NCBI GenBank assembly: GCA_035628995.1
Contig: DASPIR010000033.1
Location: 1-64,000, forward strand
Source of the DNA: Clostridia bacterium
GTDB taxonomy: Bacteria; Bacillota; Clostridia; Lutisporales; Lutisporaceae
Length of the DNA: 64,000 nucleotides
Direction of reading: 5' to 3'
The notes beneath the pieces were generated by a model. That model did not search any database. It saw nothing but the letters and a program-made list of their open reading frames with translations, and was not told the DNA's origin. The first letter of the stretch is position 1, and each line of letters starts with the position of its first letter. Shown in pieces: positions 19,431-28,924 of the stretch. Made by a program: the position numbers and the translations under genes.

Positions 19431-19940
19431 ATGCTGAATAAAAGAAAGTTGGTCTTTTGCATCATGCTTGCCGTCCTGGCGGCGGCACTTCAGGCTGTAC
19501 CCCGTATATTGGGGACTGCATTTGCATTTGCTGCAATACTAGGCGGTTTTCCCGTATATATTGCCGCAGGGCTCAATTGGGCTTTGGGAATTGCAGTATA
19601 TCTGACAGCCGCATACATTACATCAATCATAAATATAAGTGAGGCATTATTCTTTGTTTGCACAAATGGCATTATCGGACTCTCCTTAGGCATATTAAAG
19701 AATCGTTTCGGAAGTATATACTTTGCACCCGCCCCATCCGCGCTAATAGTTATTTCTATGCTTTTTGCAGTCAATTACCTTTTCGAAATAAGCATTTTCG
19801 GCTATTCAGCCCTCAAGACCCCCATAGTGCAAGCGTTTACGCTTTTTTTGCCTCTCTATATATATTGTCTAATATATTTGAAGCTGGCTATGTTTGCAGA
19901 CACCCTGCTTTATAAGTATATTGACCTGGATGCACATTAA
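19431..19940 (+). CDS. Small integral membrane protein, possibly ECF-like
   Basis: 169 residues, five to six hydrophobic segments, no catalytic motif. Its size, topology and position after an ECF S component are compatible with another S-type subunit, but I see no family signature and do not assign one. GGGGGGAT lies upstream of the ATG. Its last four bases overlap the convergent peptidase gene. Confidence 0.7.
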   Translation: MLNKRKLVFCIMLAVLAAALQAVPRILGTAFAFAAILGGFPVYIAAGLNWALGIAVYLTAAYITSIINISEALFFVCTNGIIGLSLGILKNRFGSIYFAPAPSALIVISMLFAVNYLFEISIFGYSALKTPIVQAFTLFLPLYIYCLIYLKLAMFADTLLYKYIDLDAH

Positions 19941-20899
19941 TTAATTTGGCTTCCTGTGTTTAAAAATTCCAGCGGATCCTTTTCCATCAGCGTTTCGGGA
20001 TTGATATAAAGAGTTCCGATAGTTGTTGTCCAATGCAAGTGAGGCCCTGTAGAGAAGCCTGTTGTTCCAACCTCTCCAATAATATCACCCTTCTTGACCT
20101 CGCTACCTTCCTCAACCAACAGTTTGTCAAGGTGAGCATATGAGCTGTAAATATTGCAGCCATGATCAATAATGATTGTATTGCCTGTAACCTTCAACAT
20201 CATGGATAATCTCACAATTCCATTATTGGCTGCTTTTATTGGAGTGCCTTTAGCCGCCGATATATCAAGACCTGAGTGTCTTTCGGACTCATCATTGTTA
20301 ATATATCTTATCATTCCGAACTCAGTGGAAGTCCTTCCTTCCACTGGCTTTACAAATGTACCCTCCCACAGGGGTTTTTCCGAAGTGACAGCTTTTGCCC
20401 TGCCAGTGTGCACCTTATCCTCATCAAAGTTTTTATCGCTTCTCTGGCTTTTTTGAGCAGTAGAAACCTTAAGATACTGCTTTTCAAACTCCTTTGGCAG
20501 CACTTTAAGAATCCCTTCATTTTCAGCTGCTATTTCGCCATCTCTTCGCACCTGGACCTTATACTTATAATCTCCTTGCTTGGTTCTGCAGCTTAAGCCC
20601 ACTATTGCCAGTTTGCCCTCCAAGTGGTTGAAAAACCTCGGCTGCTCCTGTGACAGCATCGTAGATACCTGTATCTCATCCCTGTCTGTCATGCCTTTGA
20701 GATATATACCAAAACAACCTCCGGGAAACACTTCCATATTCGAGAATACTATTTCCGGAACAGGCTCTGGTGGCTGCTCTACCTTTTCAGCTATTTCTGC
20801 CTTTTCAGGACTTACAAATTCCTTCTGCAATCCAATAAGACCGCAAGCTGAAATAAACACCACACAGAATATAAGCGCCCTCATTATATATTTACCCAT
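19937..20899 (-). CDS. M23-family (LytM) metallopeptidase, lipoprotein
   Basis: Cell-wall endopeptidase, 320 residues. The N-terminus has a hydrophobic segment ending in ISAC, a plausible lipobox (Cys about residue 19), so it should be tethered outside the membrane. The C-terminal M23 domain (about 195-310) has the zinc motif RHSGLDISAAKGTPI (HxxxD) and GPHLHW (HxH); STEFGMIRYIN and YAHL also match. The middle 60-190 region has no recognised domain. All catalytic residues are present, unlike degenerate LytM activators. Confidence 0.9.
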   Translation of the reverse strand: MGKYIMRALIFCVVFISACGLIGLQKEFVSPEKAEIAEKVEQPPEPVPEIVFSNMEVFPGGCFGIYLKGMTDRDEIQVSTMLSQEQPRFFNHLEGKLAIVGLSCRTKQGDYKYKVQVRRDGEIAAENEGILKVLPKEFEKQYLKVSTAQKSQRSDKNFDEDKVHTGRAKAVTSEKPLWEGTFVKPVEGRTSTEFGMIRYINNDESERHSGLDISAAKGTPIKAANNGIVRLSMMLKVTGNTIIIDHGCNIYSSYAHLDKLLVEEGSEVKKGDIIGEVGTTGFSTGPHLHWTTTIGTLYINPETLMEKDPLEFLNTGSQIN

Positions 20900-20968
20900 A
20901 CTCTACCTACCTTTCACAGTAAGTGTTTACCTATATTATATTAGTATTCTAGCATATTATTAACAAAA

Positions 20969-20997
20969 GGGCAGCTAAGCTTTTCACCTAACTGCCT
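20969..20997 (-). terminator. Terminator after cheW
   Basis: Imperfect stem GGCAGCTAAG/CCTAACTGCC followed on the minus strand by TTTTGTTAA. Confidence 0.65.
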
Positions 20998-21027
20998 GTT
21001 TTCTTATGTAACATATGCCTCTATTTA

Positions 21028-21456
21028 TTATTCTTCTGTATACAGCTCATCGAAATTGAGCAGTATATACATTCTTCCATTGTCCAGCTTGCCTACTCCG
21101 CTAATATATTTTCTGCTGATGTTTGATACTATTTCCGAAACTGGCTCTATACTCTCTTTTTCAACCGTAAGCACCTCTGAAGCCTCATCAACTACAAACC
21201 CGGCCACATTGCTTCCTGCATTGGCTACTATTATCCTTGTCCTGTCATCCGTTCCTACATTATCAAGATTGAATTTCTTTTTCAGACTTATTACCGGAAT
21301 CACATGTCCCCTAAGATTCAGCACTCCCTCGATATAGTCCGGAGAATTGGGTATCTTGGTAGGCTTGCTGTAGGGTACTATTTCATTCACCCTAAATATA
21401 TCTATCCCATACTCCTGTCCGTTAAGCCTGAATATTACCAACTGCATTGTATCCAT
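21028..21456 (-). CDS. cheW: Chemotaxis coupling protein CheW
   Basis: Adapter linking chemoreceptors to CheA kinase. 142 residues covering one full CheW domain: QLVIFRLNGQEYGIDI at the start, NLRGHVIPVISLKKKF in the middle, and GFVVDEASEVL later, all typical. GGGGGGAAC precedes the ATG. It is near, but separated by about 210 bases from, a CheY-like gene of the same orientation; no CheA or receptor is in the window, so its partner complex is encoded elsewhere. Confidence 0.93.
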   Translation of the reverse strand: MDTMQLVIFRLNGQEYGIDIFRVNEIVPYSKPTKIPNSPDYIEGVLNLRGHVIPVISLKKKFNLDNVGTDDRTRIIVANAGSNVAGFVVDEASEVLTVEKESIEPVSEIVSNISRKYISGVGKLDNGRMYILLNFDELYTEE

Positions 21457-21666
21457 TATAGTTCCCCCCTATTATTTAAGATACAGACAGCCTTCCAATT
21501 CCTTTAAAAGAGTATGCGACTAAAAGGCTTGTCCCTTTTTATTGAATACTATGGCATTAGATTATGAATTCACTGAATATTTTATCAATATTTATTTCGA
21601 CATGTTTTGCCAAATTCCTTCCTATATACCAGAATAATGAACAATAATTCAGCTTCACTCATAACC

Positions 21667-22029
21667 TTATCCAATAATTCTTTTAACCGCTTCTATAACT
21701 CTTTCTGTCTGGAAAGGCTTCACTATAAAATCCTTTGCCCCCGCCATTATCGCCTCTACAACTATGGCCTGCTGCCCCATCGCAGAACACATTACAACAT
21801 TGGCCTTACTATCCCTGCTTAAAATTTCTTTTGCAGCAGTGATTCCATCCATTTCCGGCATCGTTATATCAAGAGTGATGAGATCAGGCTTAAGCTCAAA
21901 ATACTTTGCAATTGCCTTCTGTCCATTCTCAGCCTCCCCTACCACTTCGTAACCCCCCTGGACCAATATGTTCTTCAACATCATCCTCATAAATGCTGCG
22001 TCATCTGCTATAACTATCTTCCCGCTCAA
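21667..22029 (-). CDS. cheY: CheY-like response regulator
   Basis: Single receiver domain, 120 residues. Acidic pocket DD (residues 9-10), phospho-acceptor Asp in LITLDITMPEMDG (about 54), switch Ser/Thr in VMCSAMGQ and Lys in FIVKPFQ. The MRMMLKNIL motif after the acidic pair matches flagellar CheY of Firmicutes. The start is a TTG at 22029 with AAGGAAGG eight bases upstream. Together with cheW it points to a motile organism. The 21457-21666 gap shows no gene. Confidence 0.9.
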   Translation of the reverse strand: MSGKIVIADDAAFMRMMLKNILVQGGYEVVGEAENGQKAIAKYFELKPDLITLDITMPEMDGITAAKEILSRDSKANVVMCSAMGQQAIVVEAIMAGAKDFIVKPFQTERVIEAVKRIIG

Positions 22030-22107
22030 GCTTACTACCTTCCTTTTTTCCTAATTATAAAATAATATCTCAACTTCACCCAAAGCGCAAACCGTTTATA
22101 TCCAATT

Positions 22108-22151
22108 GAATAATTCGCCCTTTATAGAAATCTATAAAGGGCGAATTATTC
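22108..22151 (-). terminator. 21-bp perfect palindrome after the DUF1540 gene
   Basis: Arms 22108-22128 and 22131-22151 are perfectly complementary with only two unpaired bases (AA) at the tip. Its position past the DUF1540 stop suits a terminator, though the stem is unusually long and the A/T-runs lie within the arms. Confidence 0.7.
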
Positions 22152-22159
22152 ATCTTATA

Positions 22160-22339
22160 CTATGCTTGATTTGGCGCAAAGGTCGCACAATCTGTTTCCT
22201 GAGTATTTGTTGCATCATTAGGCTGTATTTCAATTTTTGCAGCATTGCAATAATTACCTTGTGAGTAATAATAGCAAGTGTTTACAACACATTTCACACC
22301 TGATAGATGGTCGTTTTTCTTTTCAACTCTGCCCTGCAT
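22160..22339 (-). CDS. DUF1540 small cysteine-rich protein
   Basis: 59 residues, found by reading the gap. The segment VKCVVNTCYYYSQGNYC, followed later by TDCATF, gives the four-Cys DUF1540 pattern (CxVxxCxY...C...C), thought to bind a metal. AAGGAGG lies seven bases before the ATG. Members often occur in spore-formers; function is unknown. Confidence 0.88.
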   Translation of the reverse strand: MQGRVEKKNDHLSGVKCVVNTCYYYSQGNYCNAAKIEIQPNDATNTQETDCATFAPNQA

Positions 22340-22425
22340 AATAAAACCTCCTTATTTTTTAATACAGTTTTATTATTAGTTTTAAAGAACTTTTTATTCT
22401 ACAAACTGCAAATCAAAGTCTTTAT

Positions 22426-23577
22426 TTAGCTTTCTTGCGCAACAGTGAGAATCTCTGCATTTTCTAGTGCTTCCTCCATTAATCCGACCATATCAAGCTT
22501 TTCTTCAGACCTTTTTATCTCTGCCAGCCTGGGCTTGGTCTTGGGGTGCTTGGGAACAAAAATTGTGCAGCAGTCCTCATAAGGAAGTATTGATGTATCA
22601 TAGGTACCGATTTTCCTTGAAATATCCATTATATCTACTTTATCCATACCGATAAGTGGTCTGAAAACAGGGATCTCAAGCTCACTATTAGTCACAACTA
22701 TGCTTTCCAAAGTCTGGCTTGCCACCTGTCCCAAGCTCTCTCCCGTAACCAATGCTCTTGCTCCCTCTTTCGCCGCTGCCAGCTCCGCCAGCTTCATCAT
22801 GAATCTTCGCATTATTATGGTCAACTCATCTTCCCTGCACTTCTCAATTATATCCATCTGAATATGTGTAAACGGAACAACATAAAGCCTTATAGGGCCT
22901 GTATACTCTGACAGCTTCCTGGCAAGCTCCACGACCTTATCCTTTGCTCTCTCACTGGTGTAAGGATGACTGTGATAATACACGCACGACAGCTCCAAGC
23001 CTCTCTTAGCCATCATAAATCCAGCCACCGGACTGTCAATACCGCCGGAAAGCAGCAGCATCCCCTTTCCTGCACTCTTGTATGGCATGCCGCCAACACC
23101 TTTATACTCTTTGGAATATATGTATGCCTTGTCTCTCACTTCTACATTTAATACTACATCGGGGTTATGTACATCCACTTTTATATCTGCTATTGCTTTT
23201 AGTACATTTCCTCCTACCACCCTGGAAATTTCCATTGAATTCAAGGGAAATCTCTTATCTGCTCTTTTGCTTTCAACCTTGAAGGTTCCCGCTCCGCCTA
23301 TGGTGCTGATTTGCTCTACAGCAGCCCTGCTTATAGCCTCTATATCCTTCTCGACAATGTCGGCTACTGCCACCCTGAGTATTCCAAACACCTTCTGCAG
23401 CTCTTTAATCATTTCATCTGAATATGCGTGTATAAAAAACCTTCCTGACTCTCTATCAATTCTATGTTCCGTTCCAATCCTTCTTCTTATCTCCCTAAGC
23501 AAACTGTTCTCAAATTCTCTTCTGTTCAAGCCTTTGAGGGTAATCTCACTTGAGGATTTTACAAGCAAACACTTCAT
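22426..23577 (-). CDS. thiI: tRNA 4-thiouridine sulfurtransferase ThiI
   Basis: Adenylates U8 of tRNA and transfers sulfur to give s4U; may also serve thiamine thiazole formation. 383 residues: NFLD-THUMP region (1-165, with KVESKRADKRFP) then the PP-loop AANH domain with SGGIDSPV (about 178). The conserved YEDCCTIF segment near 340 supplies a Cys. No C-terminal rhodanese domain, the common Firmicutes form, which takes persulfide from a dedicated cysteine desulfurase. Its ATG overlaps the stop of that desulfurase gene (ATGA, 4 bases), so the two are translationally coupled. Confidence 0.95.
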   Translation of the reverse strand: MKCLLVKSSSEITLKGLNRREFENSLLREIRRRIGTEHRIDRESGRFFIHAYSDEMIKELQKVFGILRVAVADIVEKDIEAISRAAVEQISTIGGAGTFKVESKRADKRFPLNSMEISRVVGGNVLKAIADIKVDVHNPDVVLNVEVRDKAYIYSKEYKGVGGMPYKSAGKGMLLLSGGIDSPVAGFMMAKRGLELSCVYYHSHPYTSERAKDKVVELARKLSEYTGPIRLYVVPFTHIQMDIIEKCREDELTIIMRRFMMKLAELAAAKEGARALVTGESLGQVASQTLESIVVTNSELEIPVFRPLIGMDKVDIMDISRKIGTYDTSILPYEDCCTIFVPKHPKTKPRLAEIKRSEEKLDMVGLMEEALENAEILTVAQES

Positions 23578-24719
23578 CTTTTCAACCTCCTTAAAAAGGG
23601 CAGTATCTTCTTCAGAGCTTCAATAGTATAGTCAACCTCTTCCAATGTGTTGAAATAAGAAAAGCTGAACCTGACTGCGCCCTCTATGTCACATTCTCTT
23701 AGTCCCAAAGCAGGAAGCACATGGTTCCTGTGCCCCGATTGCTTGGAAGCACAGGCGGAACCCGTAGAAACATAAATCTTATAGTCTTCCAACGCATGCA
23801 GTAGCACTTCTCCACGGACTCCCCCGAAGGAAACATTCAATATATTGTCAATATGGCAGTTATCCAACGGACTGTTTATCACAATATCATTAACCTCTGA
23901 AAGTCTTCTGATAAAATGTTTTTTAGTATTATAAACTTGTTCCGCTTTTTTCTGTCTGTCCACAATAGCTTCAGATGCAGCTATACCAAAGCCCGATATT
24001 CCCGGAAGGTTTTCTGTACCCGATCTGATGCCGCCCTCCTGTCCACCTCCAAAAATGAGCGGTTTCAGCCTCAGCCCGCTTTTTATGTACAACGTCCCTG
24101 CGCCTTTGGGTCCATGGATTTTATGAGCACTTAGGGAAAGCATATCAATATCCAGACTCTTCACATCCAATTGGAGCTTGCCTGCTGACTGCACCGCATC
24201 AATGTGAATACGGGCTTTTTTGCTGTTTGCTCTGACAATCCTAACTATCTCCGAAATTGGCTGGATTGACCCCACTTCATTATTCACATGCATTATCGTT
24301 ACCAACCTTGTATTATCCTTTATTGCCGCTTCAAGCCGGTCTAATTTCACCAATCCCCCGCTGTCAACCTCAAGATAAGTAACTTCATGCCCCAATTCCT
24401 CCATGCTCTCCAAAAGCCGCAAAATACTTGGATGTTCAATTTTCGAGGTAATGATATGCTCACCCTTTAAGACCATGCCAAGAATGGCGGTATTGTTGGC
24501 CTCACTGCCCCCTGAGGTAAAAACTATCTCCTTAGACAATGCACCTATAAGTTTGGCTATTTCAGTTCTTGCAGCAATTGCCTTCTTCTCTGCCTCAATA
24601 CCCAGCTTGTGGGCGGAGGATGGATTGGCGAAGAACTTTTCCATGCACTCTGCTACCTCATCAATTACCTGCCTATGGGGCTTTGTTGTTGCACTATTAT
24701 CAAAATATACAAATTCCAT
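23574..24719 (-). CDS. Cysteine desulfurase (NifS/IscS family)
   Basis: PLP enzyme forming persulfide and alanine from cysteine. 381 residues from ATG 24719, behind GAGGGGG; a frame extension of 20 codons upstream has no ribosome site. Motifs: YFDNSATTKPH at the start, HVNNEVGSIQP, the PLP-Lys loop SLSAHKIHGPKG (about 200) and the mobile catalytic Cys loop STGSACASKQSGH (about 324). Overlap with thiI marks it as the dedicated sulfur donor for s4U, not the Isc assembly enzyme. Confidence 0.93.
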   Translation of the reverse strand: MEFVYFDNSATTKPHRQVIDEVAECMEKFFANPSSAHKLGIEAEKKAIAARTEIAKLIGALSKEIVFTSGGSEANNTAILGMVLKGEHIITSKIEHPSILRLLESMEELGHEVTYLEVDSGGLVKLDRLEAAIKDNTRLVTIMHVNNEVGSIQPISEIVRIVRANSKKARIHIDAVQSAGKLQLDVKSLDIDMLSLSAHKIHGPKGAGTLYIKSGLRLKPLIFGGGQEGGIRSGTENLPGISGFGIAASEAIVDRQKKAEQVYNTKKHFIRRLSEVNDIVINSPLDNCHIDNILNVSFGGVRGEVLLHALEDYKIYVSTGSACASKQSGHRNHVLPALGLRECDIEGAVRFSFSYFNTLEEVDYTIEALKKILPFLRRLKR

Positions 24720-24973
24720 GGTTTCCCCCTCGTTTTGATCAATTCTCAACTTTCTATAATATATTTTCATTATTCCCAAAATGAAATATTACTCTCTTCG
24801 GTAATGTAAATATTATATAAAAGCACAAAATGAAAAAGCAAGTACAAAAAATACTTGGCCTGCAAAATTTCCTTCTTCACAAATAAATAATTTTAGAGTA
24901 TTATATAAAATGAGGATAAATTTTTTTTAGTTCCCATACATACCTTATCAATCTCTTGAAAGGTGGAAGAGCT

Positions 24974-25216
24974 ATGAACAATGCACATCATATTAATAAC
25001 GGGCAAGTATCCGCTTACTTTAAACTGCTTGCCGGATGTCTGATACCAATTGTTTCGATTTTTGTTTTTATTGAAGCCGGAGTTGAATATTACAGTATAG
25101 GTGGTTTCATACCTTACCTGATGCTCCTCTTCTGTCCGATTGCATATTTGATGATGGCATACTCTAAAGTGTCAAAAGAAAGAATGATAAATAAATTAAA
25201 AGATAAGCTCAGGTAA
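24974..25216 (+). CDS. Small two-TM membrane protein, unknown
   Basis: 80 residues from ATG 24974 (AAAGGTGG seven bases upstream). Two hydrophobic segments (about 18-38 and 45-62) and a basic tail KERMINKLKDKLR. No family recognised. The end of the gene forms part of a terminator, which supports a real transcription unit. Confidence 0.7.
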   Translation: MNNAHHINNGQVSAYFKLLAGCLIPIVSIFVFIEAGVEYYSIGGFIPYLMLLFCPIAYLMMAYSKVSKERMINKLKDKLR

Positions 25217-25228
25217 AGAACCTGAGCT
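25206..25228 (+). terminator. Terminator overlapping the stop codon of the small membrane protein gene
   Basis: AGCTCAGGT (25206-25214) pairs with ACCTGAGCT (25220-25228), followed by CTTTT. Confidence 0.85.
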
Positions 25229-25253
25229 CTTTTCATGAATTATATTTCGCATA

Positions 25254-26642
25254 TTATACCTTGGGAATAGTCACTACAAACCTTGTACCTTTCCCGATTT
25301 CACTCTCAGCAGCTATTGTTCCCTTATGGGCTGTTATTATAGCTTTTGCAATAGTCAAGCCAATGCCCGAACCTCCTGTATGCCTGCTTCTGGAGGCATC
25401 AGCCCTATAGAACCTTTCAAATATATGCCGCAGGTCCTCTGCAGCTATACCTATGCCTGTATCACTTATTGATACCATTGCATTATCTGCATCATCCCAA
25501 ATCGTTAAGCGGATATGCCCACCTACACCTGTGAATTTTAAAGCATTAGCCATCAGATTAATAATCACCTGGCTTATTTTATCCCTATCTGCAGAAACAT
25601 TAATACTCTTAATTTCTAAAGATACCTTTATGTTTTTATCTGAGTACTCCTTTTCAAAGTTCACCATAATGCTTCTTATCAATTCAGAAATATCAAACTC
25701 TGTCTTTTCAAGAGTCATTCTCTCACTTTCAAACCTTGTGAGCTTTTCCAGGTCTCCGACCATCCTGCCGAGGCGCATTATCTCCTCATGCACGCTCTTA
25801 AGCCTTTTGGGTTCAGCTTCCCATATGCCATCAATCATTGCCTCTATATGGCTTTGCAGCGTGGCCAATGGTGTTCTTAGTTCATGTGCTACATCAGCTG
25901 TAAGCCTTTTTCTAAGCTTTTCCTGCTTCTCAAGTGTCTCAGCAAGATTGTTGACAGATCCTGTAAGCTGAGCTATCTCCTTAATATTTGAGATTTCGCT
26001 GCTTCTGTCATCGTAGCAGCCTCTCGAAATCATTTCCGCGGTATTTATTACCCTGGAAATCGGTGTGCTTATACTCCTTGCCATTATATATCCAAACGCA
26101 AGTGATAATACCAGCGATAAACCGCCGACTGCTATGAACACTATATTCAAAGCGTTGATAAATGCCAAATCAGCATCTGTGAAATAAAAAGGTCCGTAGT
26201 ATGCTATTTCCACACTACCTGCCTCTTTAGTGTCACCTCTTACGGGATAAGTATTAGTAGTAAGCTTTCCTTTCCAATTGGGATATCTGCTGGACATATT
26301 GCTACTCATGTGAATTATCATCTGCTCGCACATTCCATTATTGTACTCGGTTGCATCCCATATCATGCTGCCTTCAGTGTCTATTACGCTTATAATCATT
26401 CCGTCTTCCAAAGCATTTATTCCGATATCCTGAATGACCTCCTGGTTCCATCCTTCCCCTTCATGGTATTGCTGGTTTATCAGACTTACTATGTTCTCAT
26501 TCCTTTTTTCCTGGTTGTTCTTTACATATTCTCTGAACTGGCTTTCAAGTGATATGTTCGCAATAATGCTTATGAGCATAACGCATATCATTGCTATTAC
26601 TATATAGGAAAGGGACAGCCTGTTTCTTAGACTATACTTCAT
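25254..26642 (-). CDS. Sensor histidine kinase (HAMP, BaeS/YycG-like)
   Basis: Membrane sensor, 462 residues. TM1 about 8-30, extracellular sensing region 31-165, TM2 about 166-188, HAMP about 188-240, HisKA with VAHELRTPLATLQSH (phospho-His about 249), and HATPase_c with NLMANALKFT (N box), SDTGIGIA (G1) and GGSGIGLTIAKAI (G2). It starts three bases after the stop of its response regulator. Neighbouring the metal-handling fusion gene, it may sense a metal or envelope stress, but the sensing domain has no telling motif. Confidence 0.92.
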   Translation of the reverse strand: MKYSLRNRLSLSYIVIAMICVMLISIIANISLESQFREYVKNNQEKRNENIVSLINQQYHEGEGWNQEVIQDIGINALEDGMIISVIDTEGSMIWDATEYNNGMCEQMIIHMSSNMSSRYPNWKGKLTTNTYPVRGDTKEAGSVEIAYYGPFYFTDADLAFINALNIVFIAVGGLSLVLSLAFGYIMARSISTPISRVINTAEMISRGCYDDRSSEISNIKEIAQLTGSVNNLAETLEKQEKLRKRLTADVAHELRTPLATLQSHIEAMIDGIWEAEPKRLKSVHEEIMRLGRMVGDLEKLTRFESERMTLEKTEFDISELIRSIMVNFEKEYSDKNIKVSLEIKSINVSADRDKISQVIINLMANALKFTGVGGHIRLTIWDDADNAMVSISDTGIGIAAEDLRHIFERFYRADASRSRHTGGSGIGLTIAKAIITAHKGTIAAESEIGKGTRFVVTIPKV

Positions 26643-26645
26643 GCT

Positions 26646-27347
26646 CTATTCACCACCAAACTTATAGCCCACACCATAGACGGTCAATATATATCCCGGT
26701 GACTTTACATCCTGCTCAATCTTCTGTCGGAGGTTTTTTATATGAGTATCTATAGTCCTGTCGTAGCCTTCATAGTCTTCTCCCAGTACGAGGAATACAA
26801 GCTCATCACGGGTAAAAGCCTTCTGTGGATATTTCACGAGTGTCATCAAAATCTTGAATTCATTGGGAGTAAGACTTACTACCTGCCCGTCCTTTTTCAC
26901 CTCGTGCTTGATGCTGTCGATTGTAAGTTCTCCATCATTAAAGGATAGAGAGTTGGACAGAGGCATGGTTTCATCCTCTGAACGTCTCAATAAAGCAATA
27001 ACCCTTGCCACCAATTGTCTGGGGCTGAAGGGTTTGGTTACATAGTCATCAGCTCCTATGCCCAGGCCGTTCAATATACTTTCCTCTTCCACCTTTGCAG
27101 TAAGCATGATTATCGGCACTCTTGACTTCTTCCTTATGCTTCTGCAAATATCCTCTCCGGACATGTCAGGAAGCATCAGATCCAACACTATAAGCTTGGG
27201 ATTAACCCTTTCGAAAAGCTCTAATGCTTCGTTTCCATTGTATGCGCAATAAACCTTGAAACCGCTTTTCTCAAGATACGACTTGACGACTTCTGTTATC
27301 TTCTCTTCATCATCAACTACCAGCACCTTTATATTGTTTTCATTCAC
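26646..27347 (-). CDS. OmpR/PhoB-family response regulator
   Basis: 233 residues: receiver domain with DDEE at 12-15 and acceptor Asp in LIVLDLMLPDMSG (about 56), Lys in DYVTKPFSPRQL, then a winged-helix DNA-binding domain (about 135-230) ending DRTIDTHIKNLRQKIE and YGVGYKFG. Start is GTG 27347 behind GGGGGGC. Forms an operon with the downstream kinase; the HMA fusion gene lies 67 bases upstream on the same strand and may be a target or co-transcribed. Confidence 0.93.
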   Translation of the reverse strand: MNENNIKVLVVDDEEKITEVVKSYLEKSGFKVYCAYNGNEALELFERVNPKLIVLDLMLPDMSGEDICRSIRKKSRVPIIMLTAKVEEESILNGLGIGADDYVTKPFSPRQLVARVIALLRRSEDETMPLSNSLSFNDGELTIDSIKHEVKKDGQVVSLTPNEFKILMTLVKYPQKAFTRDELVFLVLGEDYEGYDRTIDTHIKNLRQKIEQDVKSPGYILTVYGVGYKFGGE

Positions 27348-27414
27348 GGTATCGCCCCCCGCTCTTTATCATTTTTGCTGTTTGGCTTACCAAACGATTT
27401 TTCATTCTCCTTGG

Positions 27415-28839
27415 CTATTGACCACAGCAGCTTCCGCCTGTGAAAACCCCTGGCTCTGCAGCTTGAATACTATCACTCGTAACCTGAGTTAATTCATCAA
27501 CCACCGTAATTTTGCTCCTAATCATTCCCATCCAGCAGGAGTAAGGAATTGCACCTGTTTCCTCCGGTGTAAACTCTATTATATTCTCACCAGGCTCCAG
27601 TGCTTTCTCTTTATTGTATTTCGGTATTATTATCGTATTATTGCACCCATTTATATCTTTATCTTCAGCATTTATTATGAATTTTACAGGAATACCCTTC
27701 TGTACAACTATCGGTTCGTAACTGTTCGATTTTAGGTCAATAGATACGACCTGAACCCCATTTTCCACTATTGCCACATTTCCTTTTACTGGGCTATTCC
27801 CAATGCCCGAAGCTGCATTTACGCCGGAAAGCATCAAGCCCCTGCTCATCATTATAAACCCAAGCACCATAACAAGCATAGCACTGACCTTCATCATCTT
27901 TCCTGTAAACCTTTTGCCAAGCAATGAGCTTATTGCTCCAAAACCAAACATCAAAGGTACCGTACCCAAACTGAACAGAAACATGGAAAGCGCACCCGCA
28001 GCAATGCTTCCGGTGCCAAGAGCATACAGCTGCATAGCTTGCAATGGTCCACAGGGCATAAGTCCATTTAGAAGCCCTATATAGAAGGGACCATTCTTGC
28101 CATTGTTGTTATATATCTTATTTCCGAATATTTTTGGCATTCTTGGGTTGAATCTTTTAAGCCACGGGAAAATATTGAGCATATTGATTCCCATTATGAC
28201 CATGAAAAGACCTGCAATTATTGCCACGATACCCTTTGCACCGCCTGAGAAGCTTACAACTGAACCGATACCGCCGACAATACCGCCGATTACTGTATAT
28301 GATATAACTCTGCCGGAGTTGTATAAAAAGCTTGGTTTCAGATTCCCTGTACCAGCAGCAGAATGCTTGTATGAAACGCATTGTGACAGGTTGATACCTC
28401 CGCACATTGCAATGCAGTGGAGTGATGTAAGCAGTCCGACCACAAATAGAATTCCATAGCCCATAGATTGGTTTACTTCAGGTATGAAGTTGAAACCAAT
28501 GGTGTGCTTTATTATAACATACAAAGCTAATAATATTATTCCGATACCCACCAGCTGGTTGATATCCTCTTTGGAATTAGTGGCCTCCGGTTTTTTTTCT
28601 GCTTGTGCATTTATGCTTTTGCTTTGCTCTAAAGCCTTGTATCCAGCCCTCGCAACTGCATCAATTATTTCCTGAAGACCCACAACATCAGCGTCGTAAG
28701 TAACATTTGCCCTTGACCTTGAATATTCAGCCTTTACCTCTGCTATGCCTTCCAGCTTTTTCAGGGCGTTTTCTATTCTGATTTCGCAGTTACTGCAGGT
28801 CATACCTTCGATTTTTAAATCTATTTTTATCATTTTCAT
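27415..28839 (-). CDS. Fusion of HMA metal-binding domain, TauE/DsbD-like membrane domain and cupredoxin
   Basis: 474 residues. HMA domain (2-70) with GMTCSNCE binds soft metals through CxxC. A linker TM (about 90-108) leads to a six-TM UreH/CcdA-like (DsbD_2) unit (about 120-325) with SLHCIAMCGGINLSQ and LNGLMPCGPLQAMQLYALG, including paired Cys residues. The C-terminal domain (about 355-455) is cupredoxin-like, with CNN and PYSCWMGMIRS supplying Cys and Met ligands. The tail ends GGSCCGQ. Similar proteins are annotated as heavy-metal or copper transport or cytochrome maturation factors; copper handling is the likeliest role. Confidence 0.85.
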   Translation of the reverse strand: MKMIKIDLKIEGMTCSNCEIRIENALKKLEGIAEVKAEYSRSRANVTYDADVVGLQEIIDAVARAGYKALEQSKSINAQAEKKPEATNSKEDINQLVGIGIILLALYVIIKHTIGFNFIPEVNQSMGYGILFVVGLLTSLHCIAMCGGINLSQCVSYKHSAAGTGNLKPSFLYNSGRVISYTVIGGIVGGIGSVVSFSGGAKGIVAIIAGLFMVIMGINMLNIFPWLKRFNPRMPKIFGNKIYNNNGKNGPFYIGLLNGLMPCGPLQAMQLYALGTGSIAAGALSMFLFSLGTVPLMFGFGAISSLLGKRFTGKMMKVSAMLVMVLGFIMMSRGLMLSGVNAASGIGNSPVKGNVAIVENGVQVVSIDLKSNSYEPIVVQKGIPVKFIINAEDKDINGCNNTIIIPKYNKEKALEPGENIIEFTPEETGAIPYSCWMGMIRSKITVVDELTQVTSDSIQAAEPGVFTGGSCCGQ

Positions 28840-28924
28840 ATGCTATATCCCTCCATGTCCTGTATTTCAAAAAACTATTTCTCAATTTTATTTTACTAAA
28901 ACTCTATGAAGAAATTATGAAGGG

